This document shows, piece by piece, positions 14,940 through 24,911 of a stretch of DNA of 64,000 nucleotides. The notes under the pieces were generated by a model, which had not been told where the DNA came from, made no database searches, and worked only from the letters and a program-made list of their open reading frames with translations. The DNA comes from Flavobacteriales bacterium. GTDB lineage: Bacteria; Bacteroidota; Bacteroidia; UBA10329. The stretch lies in contig WGMW01000012.1 in the NCBI GenBank assembly GCA_016124845.1, forward strand, positions 1-64,000. The letters are read 5' to 3'. The translations under genes and the position numbers were made by a program. How positions within the stretch are numbered: position 1 is the first letter of the stretch; every line of letters begins with the position of its first letter.

Positions 14940-17858
14940 ATGAAGAAGATAATTTACCCGATACTTTTTACAGCACTCATTTTTCTTTCGAGTGCATCCG
15001 CATTTGCCCAATCACCGATCACGGTCACTTTCAGCGATGGTGGGAGTGCCACAATCCCCTGTGGTGAATCGAACACTTTCCTTGACGGCTACAACGGGTC
15101 TTACGGCAACAATATCGATCAAACATTTACGGTTTGTGTAACCCCAGGTACTGGCATGGCGGTCAATTTCTCTTTTTCAGCCGAAGAGGGAGGATATTTT
15201 GACGTTGATCCGAGCGACACATTGTATGTGTATGATGGTTCTGACATCAATGCACCTCTGATTGCCACGTTGAATAATACGTCAGCACCATTCGGAGCAG
15301 CAACAGGAAACACAACGCTTTCCAACACTTCCGGTTGCATCACTTTTCAATTTGTTACCGATGGCTCTGCCACAGGTCAGGGATTTCAAGGGGTCATCAA
15401 TTGCAACTTTCCATGCCAACCGATCGAGCCGTGGTTCACCGCGATTCCACCCATTGTCCCTAATGATTCTTCAGGATCCATCAACATCTGTTTGGGAGAT
15501 ACAGTGATACTTTTTGCGGAGGCCGGATTTCCGATGAGTCCGACCAACGGTGGGAGCGGCTATAACCAAACATTGGAAAACAGCACTATTGAGTGGTACA
15601 TCTTCGGTGAACCGACCATGACCGGAGACAGCATCATGTTCATCCCAGATCAACGTGCAGGTTATTTCGTTGACATGCTTATTACTGATTCGCTTGGGTG
15701 TTTTGAAAATGCACGAACCAAAATACAGGTCTCCACTATACCAAGTTTTGCAGAAACGCGATTTGTAGATGGAGATACGATCTGTTTGGGAGAAACAGCC
15801 ACCGCACTTGGTGGAGTAACTACCACAGATACGGTTGGGGTCGCCCCCACAGTAGGTCAGTTCCTTCATGGTGGCCTTTTTGGAGATGCATTGCAACTAC
15901 CCGATGGTTCTGGAACTATCGAAGATATTTACACTACAACCATCAACATTACCGGCTTTGAACCTGGCGACACTATTTCAGCCGGATCAGACATTGTGAG
16001 TGTTTGTATTGATATGGAGCATAGCTGGATCGGTGATCTTGAAATGTGGCTGACATGTCCAGGCGCTCACGACAGTATTACCATATTCAACGCTTATAAT
16101 GGGAATTCAGGAGCTCCTGGCTTTATACCTGGTGGGTTCCCAGTGAACGGACCTGTTGGAACAAACCTTGGAATCCCAGGTATAGGATCCAACCAAGGTA
16201 CATGCTGGGAGTATTGTTTCAGTATCACCCAAAATGAGTACGGAACATTTCTGGACACATATGCTACAAATCAGACAAACGGGGCAGTTACTGCGGGAAC
16301 ATATCTTCCAGAGCAGTCATTTGATAACCTGATAGGTTGTCCGATCAATGGTGACTGGAGCCTTTCGGTAGCTGACAACTGGGGGGGAGATGATGGTTGG
16401 ATCTGCCAGTGGGGAATCACATTCGACCCAAGCATCGACCCGAACTCTGTAAGTTATGAACCCGCCATTACAGATGGTTGGTGGAGTATCAATCCAAATA
16501 TTGTAAGCAACCAAGGAGATACGATCATCATGGTTCAACCAACTGTGCCGGGTAATTCGTCTTATACATTTAATGTAACAGACGATTACGGCTGTTCTTA
16601 CGATACGACCATTGTCCTGAACACGGTTCCAACACTTACCTCATTCACCGACACTTCGGTTTGCGACACGCAGCACCAACTTTCTGCGGCAGACTATGCA
16701 ATTCTTGGGGAATGGAGCTACTCAGGTCCAAGTGGTGAAACTGCCACCTTCACTCCGAGCAACACAGCCTACCAACCCACCGTCAGCGTCTCTGATTATG
16801 GTCAATATGAATTCATCTACACAAGTGATTACTGCGGACAGAGTGATTCTGTGTTCATCAACTTCAATCCTACACCTGCAGCCATAAACCTTACGGACCA
16901 GACCATCTGTCCGGGAACGAATCTGACTTTTGACGCGGGTAATGAAGGCATTGGCGCAACCTATCTGTGGTCTCCGGGAGGATTTACCGGGCAGGTGCTT
17001 GAATTGGATTCGGTGACCGCAAGCGGAGGGATCCAAGTAACGGTCACTAACGATTGTGGTACTTCCAACGGTGCAGCCTCCATTACGGTACACACGCTTT
17101 CGGTAACCGGACCGCTGGAGGTCTGCTTGCAGGATGAGGCCGATCTTTCTGCTTCTTTCACTACTTCTGGCGGAAGCTGGTCTTACACAGGACCTACTGG
17201 CGGAACTGCAACGTTCTCACCAAATGAGCAAGATGCTTCGCCAACGGTTTCTGTAGACAAACCGGGTGCTTATCAATTTACATTTACAGATGATGAATGC
17301 ATGATGCAGCGTGTATGGGAGGTAAACTTTGCCCCTGCTCCATCTGTGACCCTGATGCTCGATACCAATAGAATCTGTGTAGAAGATCAGGTTTCTATCT
17401 GGTATACGACCAACACGGATTTCTTCGATACGTTCGAATGGAACCCTTACAGCTCCTCTACGGCAGACACGTTGGTGATCGCTGGTTCTGATTCAATGGC
17501 ATTCAATCCGATGGACACGCTCTTCCATGTTTCTGCAAGCATGAGTAACTTCTGCGGAACAGGTGAGGCAGAGATCGTTTACCAAGTATTGGACTGCAAT
17601 CTCAACCTACCGAACGTTTTCAATCCAGAATCGACCATTCCGGCCAACCGCTATTTCAATATTGTGGCGTTGGAGCTTCATCCTGGAAATAATGTGAAGA
17701 TCTTTGACCGTTGGGGACGTAAGCGTTATGATATGGACGACTACCACTTGCACCCATGGGATGGCTCTGGCGCAAACGATGGTGTTTACTATTACGTGCT
17801 GACGCGTCCCGGCTACGAAGCTGAGGTCGGTTACATTCAATTGATTCATGGGTCGTAA
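14940..17858 (+). CDS. T9SS type B cargo with CUB-like and P-domain-like modules
   Basis: A 972-residue secreted protein. It has a signal peptide (MKKIIYPILF to AFAQ), a CUB-like domain (about 22-160) with SDTLYVYDGSD, an Ig-like stretch, a proprotein-convertase P-domain-like module (about 325-495; SVCIDMEHSWIGDLEMWLTCP and GDWSLSVADNWGGDDGW), several Ig-like beta domains and a C-terminal gliding-motility-associated sorting domain (LPNVFNPES...VKIFDRWGRKRY...GVYYYVLTRPG). The sorting domain is somewhat diverged. It is probably attached to the cell surface or released, with adhesive or proteolysis-related roles; no catalytic domain is seen. Start is the ATG at 14940, where the signal peptide begins. 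metF follows after 14 nt. Confidence 0.88.
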   Translation: MKKIIYPILFTALIFLSSASAFAQSPITVTFSDGGSATIPCGESNTFLDGYNGSYGNNIDQTFTVCVTPGTGMAVNFSFSAEEGGYFDVDPSDTLYVYDGSDINAPLIATLNNTSAPFGAATGNTTLSNTSGCITFQFVTDGSATGQGFQGVINCNFPCQPIEPWFTAIPPIVPNDSSGSINICLGDTVILFAEAGFPMSPTNGGSGYNQTLENSTIEWYIFGEPTMTGDSIMFIPDQRAGYFVDMLITDSLGCFENARTKIQVSTIPSFAETRFVDGDTICLGETATALGGVTTTDTVGVAPTVGQFLHGGLFGDALQLPDGSGTIEDIYTTTINITGFEPGDTISAGSDIVSVCIDMEHSWIGDLEMWLTCPGAHDSITIFNAYNGNSGAPGFIPGGFPVNGPVGTNLGIPGIGSNQGTCWEYCFSITQNEYGTFLDTYATNQTNGAVTAGTYLPEQSFDNLIGCPINGDWSLSVADNWGGDDGWICQWGITFDPSIDPNSVSYEPAITDGWWSINPNIVSNQGDTIIMVQPTVPGNSSYTFNVTDDYGCSYDTTIVLNTVPTLTSFTDTSVCDTQHQLSAADYAILGEWSYSGPSGETATFTPSNTAYQPTVSVSDYGQYEFIYTSDYCGQSDSVFINFNPTPAAINLTDQTICPGTNLTFDAGNEGIGATYLWSPGGFTGQVLELDSVTASGGIQVTVTNDCGTSNGAASITVHTLSVTGPLEVCLQDEADLSASFTTSGGSWSYTGPTGGTATFSPNEQDASPTVSVDKPGAYQFTFTDDECMMQRVWEVNFAPAPSVTLMLDTNRICVEDQVSIWYTTNTDFFDTFEWNPYSSSTADTLVIAGSDSMAFNPMDTLFHVSASMSNFCGTGEAEIVYQVLDCNLNLPNVFNPESTIPANRYFNIVALELHPGNNVKIFDRWGRKRYDMDDYHLHPWDGSGANDGVYYYVLTRPGYEAEVGYIQLIHGS

Positions 17859-17872
17859 ATTCGCGGCCTGCT

Positions 17873-18826
17873 ATGAAAGTCATCGAACACCTTAACAGGG
17901 CTGAAAAAACCCTGTTTTCCATTGAGATACTTCCTCCTTTGAGAGGAAAGAGTATCAATTCGCTCTTCAACGGAATTGAGCCGTTGCTGGATTTCAAGCC
18001 CTCATTCGTTGATGTGACATATCACCGCGAGGAATATGTCTACAAAAAACGTGAAGGTGGCTTTTTGGAGAAGGTCAGCATCAAGAAACGACCGGGTACG
18101 GTAGGTATCTGTGCGGCCATCATGAACAAATTCGGCATTGATGCAGTGCCACACATCATCTGTGGCGGTTTCACGAAAGAGGAAACCGAGAACGCCTTGA
18201 TCGACCTGAGTTTCCTGGGCATTGATAACGTGTTGGCCCTTCAGGGAGATTCCATTAAGACCGAACCGAATTTCGTTCCCGAACCAGAGGGACACGCTTA
18301 CGCAAGCGAGCTGGTGGAGCAAGTGGTGAACCTGAACAACGGTATTTATCTGGACGAGGACCTGAGGAATGTGGAGAAGACCGATTTCTGTATCGGTGTT
18401 GCAGGATATCCTGAAAAACATCTGAAAGCACCTAACCGCCAGACCGACCTTCGTTACCTGAAGAAAAAAGTGGATGCGGGAGCCGAGTACATCGTTACGC
18501 AGATGTTCTTCGACAATAAGGCCTTTTTCCGATTTGTGGATGATTGCCGTGCTGCCGGTATCACGGTTCCGATCATTCCAGGGCTGAAGCCGTTGACCAC
18601 CATTAAGCAGGCCACTATTCTGCCAAGCCTATTTCATATCGATATTCCTGCGGACCTGTTTGATGAGGTTGAGAAATGCAAGGACAATGAATCTGCCGCG
18701 CAGGTCGGTACCGAATGGTGCATTGCGCAAAGCAAGGAATTGATGGAGGCCGGAGTTCCGTGCCTGCACTTCTATACCATGGGAACTTCTGCGGCCACAA
18801 AGGCCGTTGCCGAGAAAATATTCTGA
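17873..18826 (+). CDS. metF: 5,10-methylenetetrahydrofolate reductase
   Basis: A 317-residue flavin enzyme that reduces methylenetetrahydrofolate to 5-methyltetrahydrofolate for methionine synthesis. The family start (LFSIEILPPLRGKSI) contains the catalytic Glu, and typical segments follow: NVLALQGDS, CIGVAGYPEKHLKAP, GAEYIVTQMFFD and PGLKPLTT. Full length. It lies 14 nt after a T9SS cargo gene with no visible terminator or promoter, so it may be expressed by read-through. Its TGA stop directly abuts the stop of the convergent riboflavin synthase gene. Confidence 0.96.
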   Translation: MKVIEHLNRAEKTLFSIEILPPLRGKSINSLFNGIEPLLDFKPSFVDVTYHREEYVYKKREGGFLEKVSIKKRPGTVGICAAIMNKFGIDAVPHIICGGFTKEETENALIDLSFLGIDNVLALQGDSIKTEPNFVPEPEGHAYASELVEQVVNLNNGIYLDEDLRNVEKTDFCIGVAGYPEKHLKAPNRQTDLRYLKKKVDAGAEYIVTQMFFDNKAFFRFVDDCRAAGITVPIIPGLKPLTTIKQATILPSLFHIDIPADLFDEVEKCKDNESAAQVGTEWCIAQSKELMEAGVPCLHFYTMGTSAATKAVAEKIF

Positions 18827-19414
18827 TCAGCTTCTGCTCATCATTCGGGCAACATACTTGCCGATGATGTCGAATTCCAAGTTCACCTTGTCGCCTACTT
18901 TCAGGTTCCTGAAGTTGGTGTGTTCAAACGTGTAGGGAATGATGGCCACAGAAAATCCCGTATCGGAGGTATCGAACGCAGTAAGGCTAACGCCATTTAT
19001 GGTGATGGAGCCTTTATCAACGGTGAAGTTTTCTCCCTTCTCGTGACGAAATGTAAACACGTGACTTCCATCCTGTTCGGCAATCGAGACAACTTCGCCC
19101 AACTGGTCTACATGACCTTGAACGATGTGTCCATCAAACCGACCATTGGCAGACATGCAACGTTCCAGATTGACCTCGCTACCGATTTCCAACGCTCCGA
19201 GATTGGTCCGTTTCAGCGTCTCATCGATGGCCGTTACCACGTAGGAATCACTTCCGGCCAATTCGACAACAGTGAGACATACGCCATTGTGCGCCACACT
19301 CTGATCGATCTTCAGTTCGTGGGTTATCGGACTGCTCAAAGTGAAATGAATGTTGGTTCCATCTTCCTCTCGCCTTTCCAGTCTTCCCAATGTTTCAATA
19401 ATTCCCGTAAACAT
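18827..19414 (-). CDS. ribE: Riboflavin synthase, alpha subunit
   Basis: A 195-residue protein made of two tandem lumazine-binding domains (MFTGIIETLG... and MSANGRFDGHIVQGHVDQLG...), which dismutates two 6,7-dimethyl-8-ribityllumazine molecules into riboflavin. Conserved segments VAHNGVCLTV and ITINGVSLT are visible, one per domain. Its ATG overlaps the TGA of the upstream T9SS cargo gene (TGATG), so translation is probably coupled to that gene. The symbol follows the B. subtilis/actinobacterial convention; E. coli calls it ribC. Confidence 0.96.
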   Translation of the reverse strand: MFTGIIETLGRLERREEDGTNIHFTLSSPITHELKIDQSVAHNGVCLTVVELAGSDSYVVTAIDETLKRTNLGALEIGSEVNLERCMSANGRFDGHIVQGHVDQLGEVVSIAEQDGSHVFTFRHEKGENFTVDKGSITINGVSLTAFDTSDTGFSVAIIPYTFEHTNFRNLKVGDKVNLEFDIIGKYVARMMSRS

Positions 19415-22029
19415 CAGTTGGGACTTGGGTTAGATGTCCGCAGCAGTTCGATGTAGCCGTTGATCTCTCGCGGCACCACGCCCTGCAATCGGATCTCGTT
19501 CACCGTACATATATAATAGTAAACGCCATCTGGCACAGGCTGCTTTGTGGTCTTATTTGTTCCATCCCAAAGAATCTTCGGGTCGGTGGTTTCAAAGATC
19601 TTCAAGCCCCATCGGTTGTAGATCTTCAGGTCGATACTCTCCACAAACGCATACGGGAACGGACCGAAAATATCGTTGTATGAATCATCTCCAGGAGTGA
19701 ACACATTCGGCAATTGATACTTCGAACATTCATCGATGCAGAAAGTATCGGAAATGCTCTTATTATCGAACGAATCGATTGCTGCAATGGCATAGCAACC
19801 GGCCATGGTGTAGTCAAGCGGTCCGTGAGAGAAGTCGTTCCAAGGGAATTCATGCGTGGCGATAACCTCAAGGTTTCCGCCATAGGTTGGCGTGTAAAGC
19901 ACCTGATATTCCACGATATCGTTGGCACAACTTGGCGATTGTTCCCAAGTAAGGCTGTTCTTGAGCTGATCGCAATCTGAACTTACCGTCAGCTCCTGTT
20001 TACATGGCGGAATGGAATCGATCGGAGTGGCACAACTTTCCTGCGACCAGTTCTCAATCGGATAGATCAATCCATCTACCGAATAATGACCGATACTCTT
20101 GATTCGATAGCACCTTTCGATTCCATTTGCCAGGCCTGTGTCGAGATATGTGTGCTGCGTGGTTTCGCCAATGTATGCGAACGTCAGATCGGGCTGTTTA
20201 CGGTAAACCTCAAACGTATCATTAAGCCATGGAACCGTTTCGTGCCACACCAATTGAATTTGATTGTCTGTGCCAATGGCCACAATGAAAACCGAAGATG
20301 CACGGTCGGATTTCCCTACGGTGAATTCATTTCCGGACTCTGCATTGTAAAGTTCGATCTTGTAGTAGAACTCCAGTTCCTGTGTGTTCATCAAGGTGTC
20401 GATGAAAATGGTGTCGTTCAGTCCGAAGTTTGTTCCAACCGTTTGGAAATTGACCGAATCGGTAATGTCTGAACGCCACACGCGGTACTCGTACGGACCG
20501 GGAATCTGAACCGTGTCCAACTCCGTAGGCTTGCTCCAGGCCACATACATCGAGCCCTGAGAAACATCCGTGGTACGCACGCTGACATTGGTAATGATCG
20601 GAAGATCCCGTCTCAGCTCAGTACAGAATTCCTCGGAAGCGTAACCCTCCGCACCATCTGGGAAACACGCCACAACCATATAGCAATAGGTAATTCCCAT
20701 CGTCAGACCAGCCCCGTTATTGTCATCCAGATAAGATGTAGAGGTCAGTCCGCTTGTAGAGCCGATATAATGATAGCCTGTATAGCCCGGAACACCAACC
20801 TCGCACGTATCGTGCTGATAACCGTACTGCTCAACCCTTCGATAGATCTTGTAACCGATCACCTGCCCACAGACACTCTGATCCCAATTCAACTGAATGG
20901 AATTTCCTTGCGGATCGGCCTGAGGATTTTGAGGCGCAGGACCAACAACTGTGATGTATGTAGTATGATAAGCAGACAAAGGCTGGTCATTTCCCGGTGG
21001 ATCATCCACCACTCGGAACGACATGGTATAAGGCTGAATCTGCACGTGGTCGCAATCGGTACGCCAACGGAACGTACTTTTTGCCGTATCCTGTGCCGAA
21101 ACCGGCTGTTGGAATGTGGCCGGACTGACCGTTTGCTCCAACGGACCTCCAGTTCCGGTAAGCGTTACCGGATCTCCGTCAGGATCCCACCCTTTCACAA
21201 GAAATTCGAGCGTATCTCCCGCCTCCACACAGATCTCGTCAATGGCCTCAACCACCGGAGGATTATTGTCGCATGGAACGACCGTTACCTGCATGTCTCG
21301 AATGGTATAACCGATCGGGAAGTAGGTTCCATCGGCCTGTCTCCTCCACTCATTGATCCTTATGGCGAAGTTGAACTCACCTTGTTCCGTAGGTACCGCC
21401 CACGTCAAGGTTCCGCCTATTGGATCGATAGAAACTCCCGGAGGAAACGTGTAACCAACGATCGGATCACCGAACTCACCGGCACAGACCACCAATTCAT
21501 AACTCAAACTATCTCCATCAGGATCATAAGCTCCAGGATTGTGCTCGTAAACCCTATTCACGCAGGCGCGGTCGATAGGTGGGTTCAGCAGAAAGGGCGT
21601 ACTATTTTCCCCCAAAAAACCCCCGAACACCACATGTGTTTTAATGAAGAATGGCACATTCACCGAGTTCGGAATGTTCAAGATTCCAGCATTTCTGTTC
21701 GGGTCTTCCATACTCACCGTGTAGCCGCTCTGAGGACCACTTGCGTAAGTATGCGTGGAGCTGTAGATGTTCTTTTTCACTCCCGGTTGGATGACCACAC
21801 CATCCCCGTTTCCATTGGAGCGGTAAACTGTATCGATATTCCCATCTCCCCAATTCACCTCTAAGAATGGCCTGTCAGCAGGGCTGTCAGGAACCGTGTA
21901 AGTGGTGACCGTAGCACGGATTTTATTATTACCGAGGTACTCTATCTGAATCTCTCCCGCACGATTGTGCGTAGCCTTGGCCGCGAACGACACAAGACCC
22001 AACAGCAGGATGGAGAGAAGTTTTTTCAT
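19414..22029 (-). CDS. T9SS type B cargo with Ig-like and fibronectin III-like domains
   Basis: An 871-residue secreted protein. It has a signal peptide (about 1-20, FAAKA), a THNRAGEIQIEYLG start typical of large gliding-motility-associated proteins, Ig/cadherin-like domains (PDGDSLSYELVVC, DPDGDPVTLTG), then several fibronectin III-like repeats with IQLNWDQS/IQLVWHET patterns (about 375-700). The C-terminal sorting domain is canonical: LPNVFTPGDDSYNDIF, IYNRWGLKIFET, LWDGTNKT, PDGVYYYI, GYIELLR. Likely a surface protein exported by T9SS. A TACCTTTA box lies upstream. Its stop overlaps the ribE start. Confidence 0.9.
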   Translation of the reverse strand: MKKLLSILLLGLVSFAAKATHNRAGEIQIEYLGNNKIRATVTTYTVPDSPADRPFLEVNWGDGNIDTVYRSNGNGDGVVIQPGVKKNIYSSTHTYASGPQSGYTVSMEDPNRNAGILNIPNSVNVPFFIKTHVVFGGFLGENSTPFLLNPPIDRACVNRVYEHNPGAYDPDGDSLSYELVVCAGEFGDPIVGYTFPPGVSIDPIGGTLTWAVPTEQGEFNFAIRINEWRRQADGTYFPIGYTIRDMQVTVVPCDNNPPVVEAIDEICVEAGDTLEFLVKGWDPDGDPVTLTGTGGPLEQTVSPATFQQPVSAQDTAKSTFRWRTDCDHVQIQPYTMSFRVVDDPPGNDQPLSAYHTTYITVVGPAPQNPQADPQGNSIQLNWDQSVCGQVIGYKIYRRVEQYGYQHDTCEVGVPGYTGYHYIGSTSGLTSTSYLDDNNGAGLTMGITYCYMVVACFPDGAEGYASEEFCTELRRDLPIITNVSVRTTDVSQGSMYVAWSKPTELDTVQIPGPYEYRVWRSDITDSVNFQTVGTNFGLNDTIFIDTLMNTQELEFYYKIELYNAESGNEFTVGKSDRASSVFIVAIGTDNQIQLVWHETVPWLNDTFEVYRKQPDLTFAYIGETTQHTYLDTGLANGIERCYRIKSIGHYSVDGLIYPIENWSQESCATPIDSIPPCKQELTVSSDCDQLKNSLTWEQSPSCANDIVEYQVLYTPTYGGNLEVIATHEFPWNDFSHGPLDYTMAGCYAIAAIDSFDNKSISDTFCIDECSKYQLPNVFTPGDDSYNDIFGPFPYAFVESIDLKIYNRWGLKIFETTDPKILWDGTNKTTKQPVPDGVYYYICTVNEIRLQGVVPREINGYIELLRTSNPSPN

Positions 22030-22079
22030 GGAATGTTTCCGATCAGTTCAGAACTAATAAAGGTAGCTGTTTATTGTTG

Positions 22080-23204
22080 TCAGTAGTCGATCACTTGTTG
22101 CTCCATTTTCTCTGGCAAGACGCGATACTCGTATTGTTGGTTGCGTAACTGCGGTTCAAAACCTGCTTCGCGGATAGCCTCCTGAATGGCATCTGCTGTA
22201 AAGCGATGCGGAGCGCCAGCGGCCGAAACCACATTCTCCTCGATCATAATGGATCCAAAATCGTTGGCTCCTGCATGCAGACACATTTGTGCTGTTTGCT
22301 TTCCGACAGTTAGCCAGGAAGCCTGAATGTTGTCGATGTTCGGAAGCATGATGCGCGAAATAGCGATCATGCGGATGTATTCATCGGCAGTACATGAATT
22401 ACGGATTCCTTTTACTCTCCGAAGCAGCGTTCCGTCATCTTGAAACGGCCAAGGAATGAATGCAATGAACCCTTTAGCATCAGCTGGTTTTTCGGATTGC
22501 ACCTCGCGTAACCACACCAAATGTTCAAAACGCTCTTCCAATGTTTCAATGTGTCCGAACATCATGGTTGCAGAACCTGTAATATTCAGCTGATGCGAAG
22601 CACGCGCTACATCCAACCACTCTCTTCCCGTACATTTTCCTTTGGAGATGAGTCTGCGGACACGGTCGTTCAGAATCTCAGCACCTGCGCCTGGAAGGCT
22701 GTCCAGACCAGCGGCTTTCAACTCAGTTAGAACTTCCGTATGGGTCATTCCTTCCAATTTGGAAATGTGTGCGATCTCTGGCGGACCGAGCGCATGCAAC
22801 TTCAAATTCGGATAGAGCGATTTCAACTCACGGAACAGATCCGCATAGAATTTCAATCCCAATTCTGGGTGATGTCCGCCTTGGAGCAGAAGCTGCTCTC
22901 CTCCATAACGGAACGTCTCCTCAATTTTTCGCTTGTAGGTTTCGATGTCCGTTACGTAGCTCTCTGCATGACCAGGAATTCGGTAAAAGTTGCAGAACTT
23001 GCAATTGGCAATACACACGTTGGTCGTGTTCATATTGCGATCGATGATCCACGTTACTTTACCATCGTTCCGCTTGGTTTTGCGGAGCTCATTGCCAACG
23101 AACATTAGGTCGGCCAGACCGGCATTTTCAAACAGGAACTGACCTTCTTCTGCCGAAAGGAATTCAGCCCGTAGGGCTTTATCTAAAAGGGTAGTGCAAT
23201 CCAT
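22080..23204 (-). CDS. mqnC: Cyclic dehypoxanthinyl futalosine synthase
   Basis: A 374-residue radical SAM enzyme of the futalosine route to menaquinone. The iron-sulfur motif is CIANCKFC (CX3CX2C) near residues 64-71, followed by FYRIPGH and the family-typical GGEQLLLQGGHHPEL, LPGAGAEILNDRVRR and TATMMFGH-like (SATMMFGHIETLEER) segments and FIPWPFQ. These distinguish it from MqnE. Menaquinone would feed the respiratory chain that includes the oxidase genes here. It is full length and probably monocistronic; I see no clear -7 box upstream. Confidence 0.93.
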   Translation of the reverse strand: MDCTTLLDKALRAEFLSAEEGQFLFENAGLADLMFVGNELRKTKRNDGKVTWIIDRNMNTTNVCIANCKFCNFYRIPGHAESYVTDIETYKRKIEETFRYGGEQLLLQGGHHPELGLKFYADLFRELKSLYPNLKLHALGPPEIAHISKLEGMTHTEVLTELKAAGLDSLPGAGAEILNDRVRRLISKGKCTGREWLDVARASHQLNITGSATMMFGHIETLEERFEHLVWLREVQSEKPADAKGFIAFIPWPFQDDGTLLRRVKGIRNSCTADEYIRMIAISRIMLPNIDNIQASWLTVGKQTAQMCLHAGANDFGSIMIEENVVSAAGAPHRFTADAIQEAIREAGFEPQLRNQQYEYRVLPEKMEQQVIDY

Positions 23205-23358
23205 TTTGCTACTCGTTAAACACCGATTTATCCGATAGTGTTCGGTGCGAACAAGACGATAATACCTGTGTTAAAGTTGGTACTTTAGCGGCCACGAATT
23301 TACGAATTGAAAGGGGCTTTCCCTTCGCATCGAACTGGGTTCGGAAACAAGCATTGCG

Positions 23359-24474
23359 ATGAGCAGAGAACAGGACAGGATACGGGTTGGAATTTCATGT
23401 GGCGATCTGAACGGAATCGGGTTGGAAGTGGTGATCAAAACCTGTTTGGACAACCGCCTTTTCGAACTGTGCACACCTATCCTATATGCTTCCAAAAAGG
23501 TTTCTTCGGCATACCGAAAGGAGTTGGATGTGAAGGATTTCAGCTTTGAGGAAATCCGAAACGTAGAAGATGCGAACCCAAAGCGCGCCAACGTTCTGAA
23601 TGTTTGGAACGAGGATGTGGAACTCAACCTCGGAACACCTACAAAAGCAAGTGGCGAATACGCATTGAAATCGCTACAGGCCGCCACGGCCGATCTGAAA
23701 GCGGGTAAGATCGATGTGTTGGTTACGGCACCGATCGATAAACAGAACATTCAATCCGAGGAATTCAAATTTCCTGGACACACAGAATACTTGGCAAACG
23801 AATTCGGAGCGGAAGAATTTGCCATGCTGATGGTGAGCGAAAATCTGAAAGTGACCTTTATGACGGGGCATTTACCGCTTTCGGAAGTTGGCAAACAGCT
23901 TTCGTTCGAAAGTATTATCAAGAAGATTCGTTTTTTGGACAGAACCATGCCACAGGATTTCGGAATCCGTAAACCGAAAATTGCCGTTTTGGGATTGAAT
24001 CCGCACAATGGCGATGGCGGAATTCTTGGAACCGAAGAACAACAGATAATCGCTCCTGCCATTAAGAAGGCGAAGGAAGACGGAATTCTGGTTTTCGGAC
24101 CGTTTGCGGCCGATGGCTTTTTCGGTTCTGGCGCCTACAACCAGTTTGATGTGGTGCTCGCCATGTACCACGACCAAGGCCTTATTCCGTTCAAAACATT
24201 GAATTTCGATCAAGGTGTGAACTACACCGCTGGTCTGCCTGCGGTGCGCGTTTCACCCGATCACGGAACGGGTTTCGATATTGCCGGAAAAGGCATTGCA
24301 AGTGAGCAGTCGTTCCGAGACGCCATTTTTCTTGGAATCGACCTTTTCCGCGAACGCGAACGCTACGCAGAATACACCGAAAATGTGCTTCAACCTCAGA
24401 CAGAGCATCGCTTAGAAAGTGGTGCAAGAGGCCGTTCTGAAGGTAAAAGAGGCGGGAAAAAGCCTCGGGAATAA
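23359..24474 (+). CDS. pdxA: 4-hydroxythreonine-4-phosphate dehydrogenase
   Basis: A 371-residue enzyme of pyridoxal 5'-phosphate synthesis. Visible signatures include GISCGDLNGIGLEV at the start, VTAPIDKQNIQ, FPGHTEYLA (metal-binding His), MTGHLPLSEV, GLNPHNGDGG, AMYHDQGLIPFK and SPDHGTGFDIAGKG. The catalytic core is complete. The last 25 or so residues (LESGARGRSEGKRGGKKPRE) are a Gly/Arg/Lys-rich tail not expected in the family; it could be lineage-specific or the result of a late frameshift. The intergenic gap to the divergent mqnC gene is 154 nt. Confidence 0.94.
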   Translation: MSREQDRIRVGISCGDLNGIGLEVVIKTCLDNRLFELCTPILYASKKVSSAYRKELDVKDFSFEEIRNVEDANPKRANVLNVWNEDVELNLGTPTKASGEYALKSLQAATADLKAGKIDVLVTAPIDKQNIQSEEFKFPGHTEYLANEFGAEEFAMLMVSENLKVTFMTGHLPLSEVGKQLSFESIIKKIRFLDRTMPQDFGIRKPKIAVLGLNPHNGDGGILGTEEQQIIAPAIKKAKEDGILVFGPFAADGFFGSGAYNQFDVVLAMYHDQGLIPFKTLNFDQGVNYTAGLPAVRVSPDHGTGFDIAGKGIASEQSFRDAIFLGIDLFRERERYAEYTENVLQPQTEHRLESGARGRSEGKRGGKKPRE

Positions 24475-24497
24475 TCGAAGCAAAAGGAAAGCTGACC

Positions 24498-24905
24498 CTA
24501 ATCTGCGAGCAATTCCAAAAATTGATCCGCAGCAACCACCTCAACCTTCGGAAAGTCAAGTTCCTTGAGACTCGCAAAATGCCTATCGTTGCTTACAAGG
24601 CACTTCGCGTTGCACGCAATGGCACAATCAACAAACTTATTGTCGTCAGGATCGGCATCGATCAAGTCCCATTTGTAGTAGTTGGTTATCCATTCCACAT
24701 TTAGAGCATTCTCGATCAGCAGCATGACATCGGTTGCCAACTTCCGCCCCATGTGTCTACCAATTACTTCCTCATACTCCAGAAGAATATCTGTAGAAAC
24801 ACACAGTATGATCTCCTCCTTCAGAAAACTATCGAATATTGGTCGGTACTTAGATCTTGTGGAAAACGATACAAGCAGAACATTGGTATCTAAGACCACT
24901 TTCAT
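24498..24905 (-). CDS. PIN-family toxin (COG1569 type)
   Basis: A 135-residue PIN-domain protein of the group annotated as putative toxin-antitoxin system toxin component, PIN family. Acidic residues are visible in VVLDTNVLLVSF (Asp 5), ILLEYEEVI (Glu), and DPDDNKFVDCAIA and SNDRHF (Asp). It differs from the VapC at 9270, so the two are not duplicates. It is 6 nt after a small charged gene that is the likely antitoxin. RNase activity is inferred from the family. Confidence 0.85.
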   Translation of the reverse strand: MKVVLDTNVLLVSFSTRSKYRPIFDSFLKEEIILCVSTDILLEYEEVIGRHMGRKLATDVMLLIENALNVEWITNYYKWDLIDADPDDNKFVDCAIACNAKCLVSNDRHFASLKELDFPKVEVVAADQFLELLAD

Positions 24906-24911
24906 CTTGCG

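Noticed and set aside
20770-21864. 364-codon plus-strand open frame
   Set aside because: It lies wholly antisense to a T9SS cargo gene with clear domains, and its Arg/Ile-rich sequence looks like a shadow frame.
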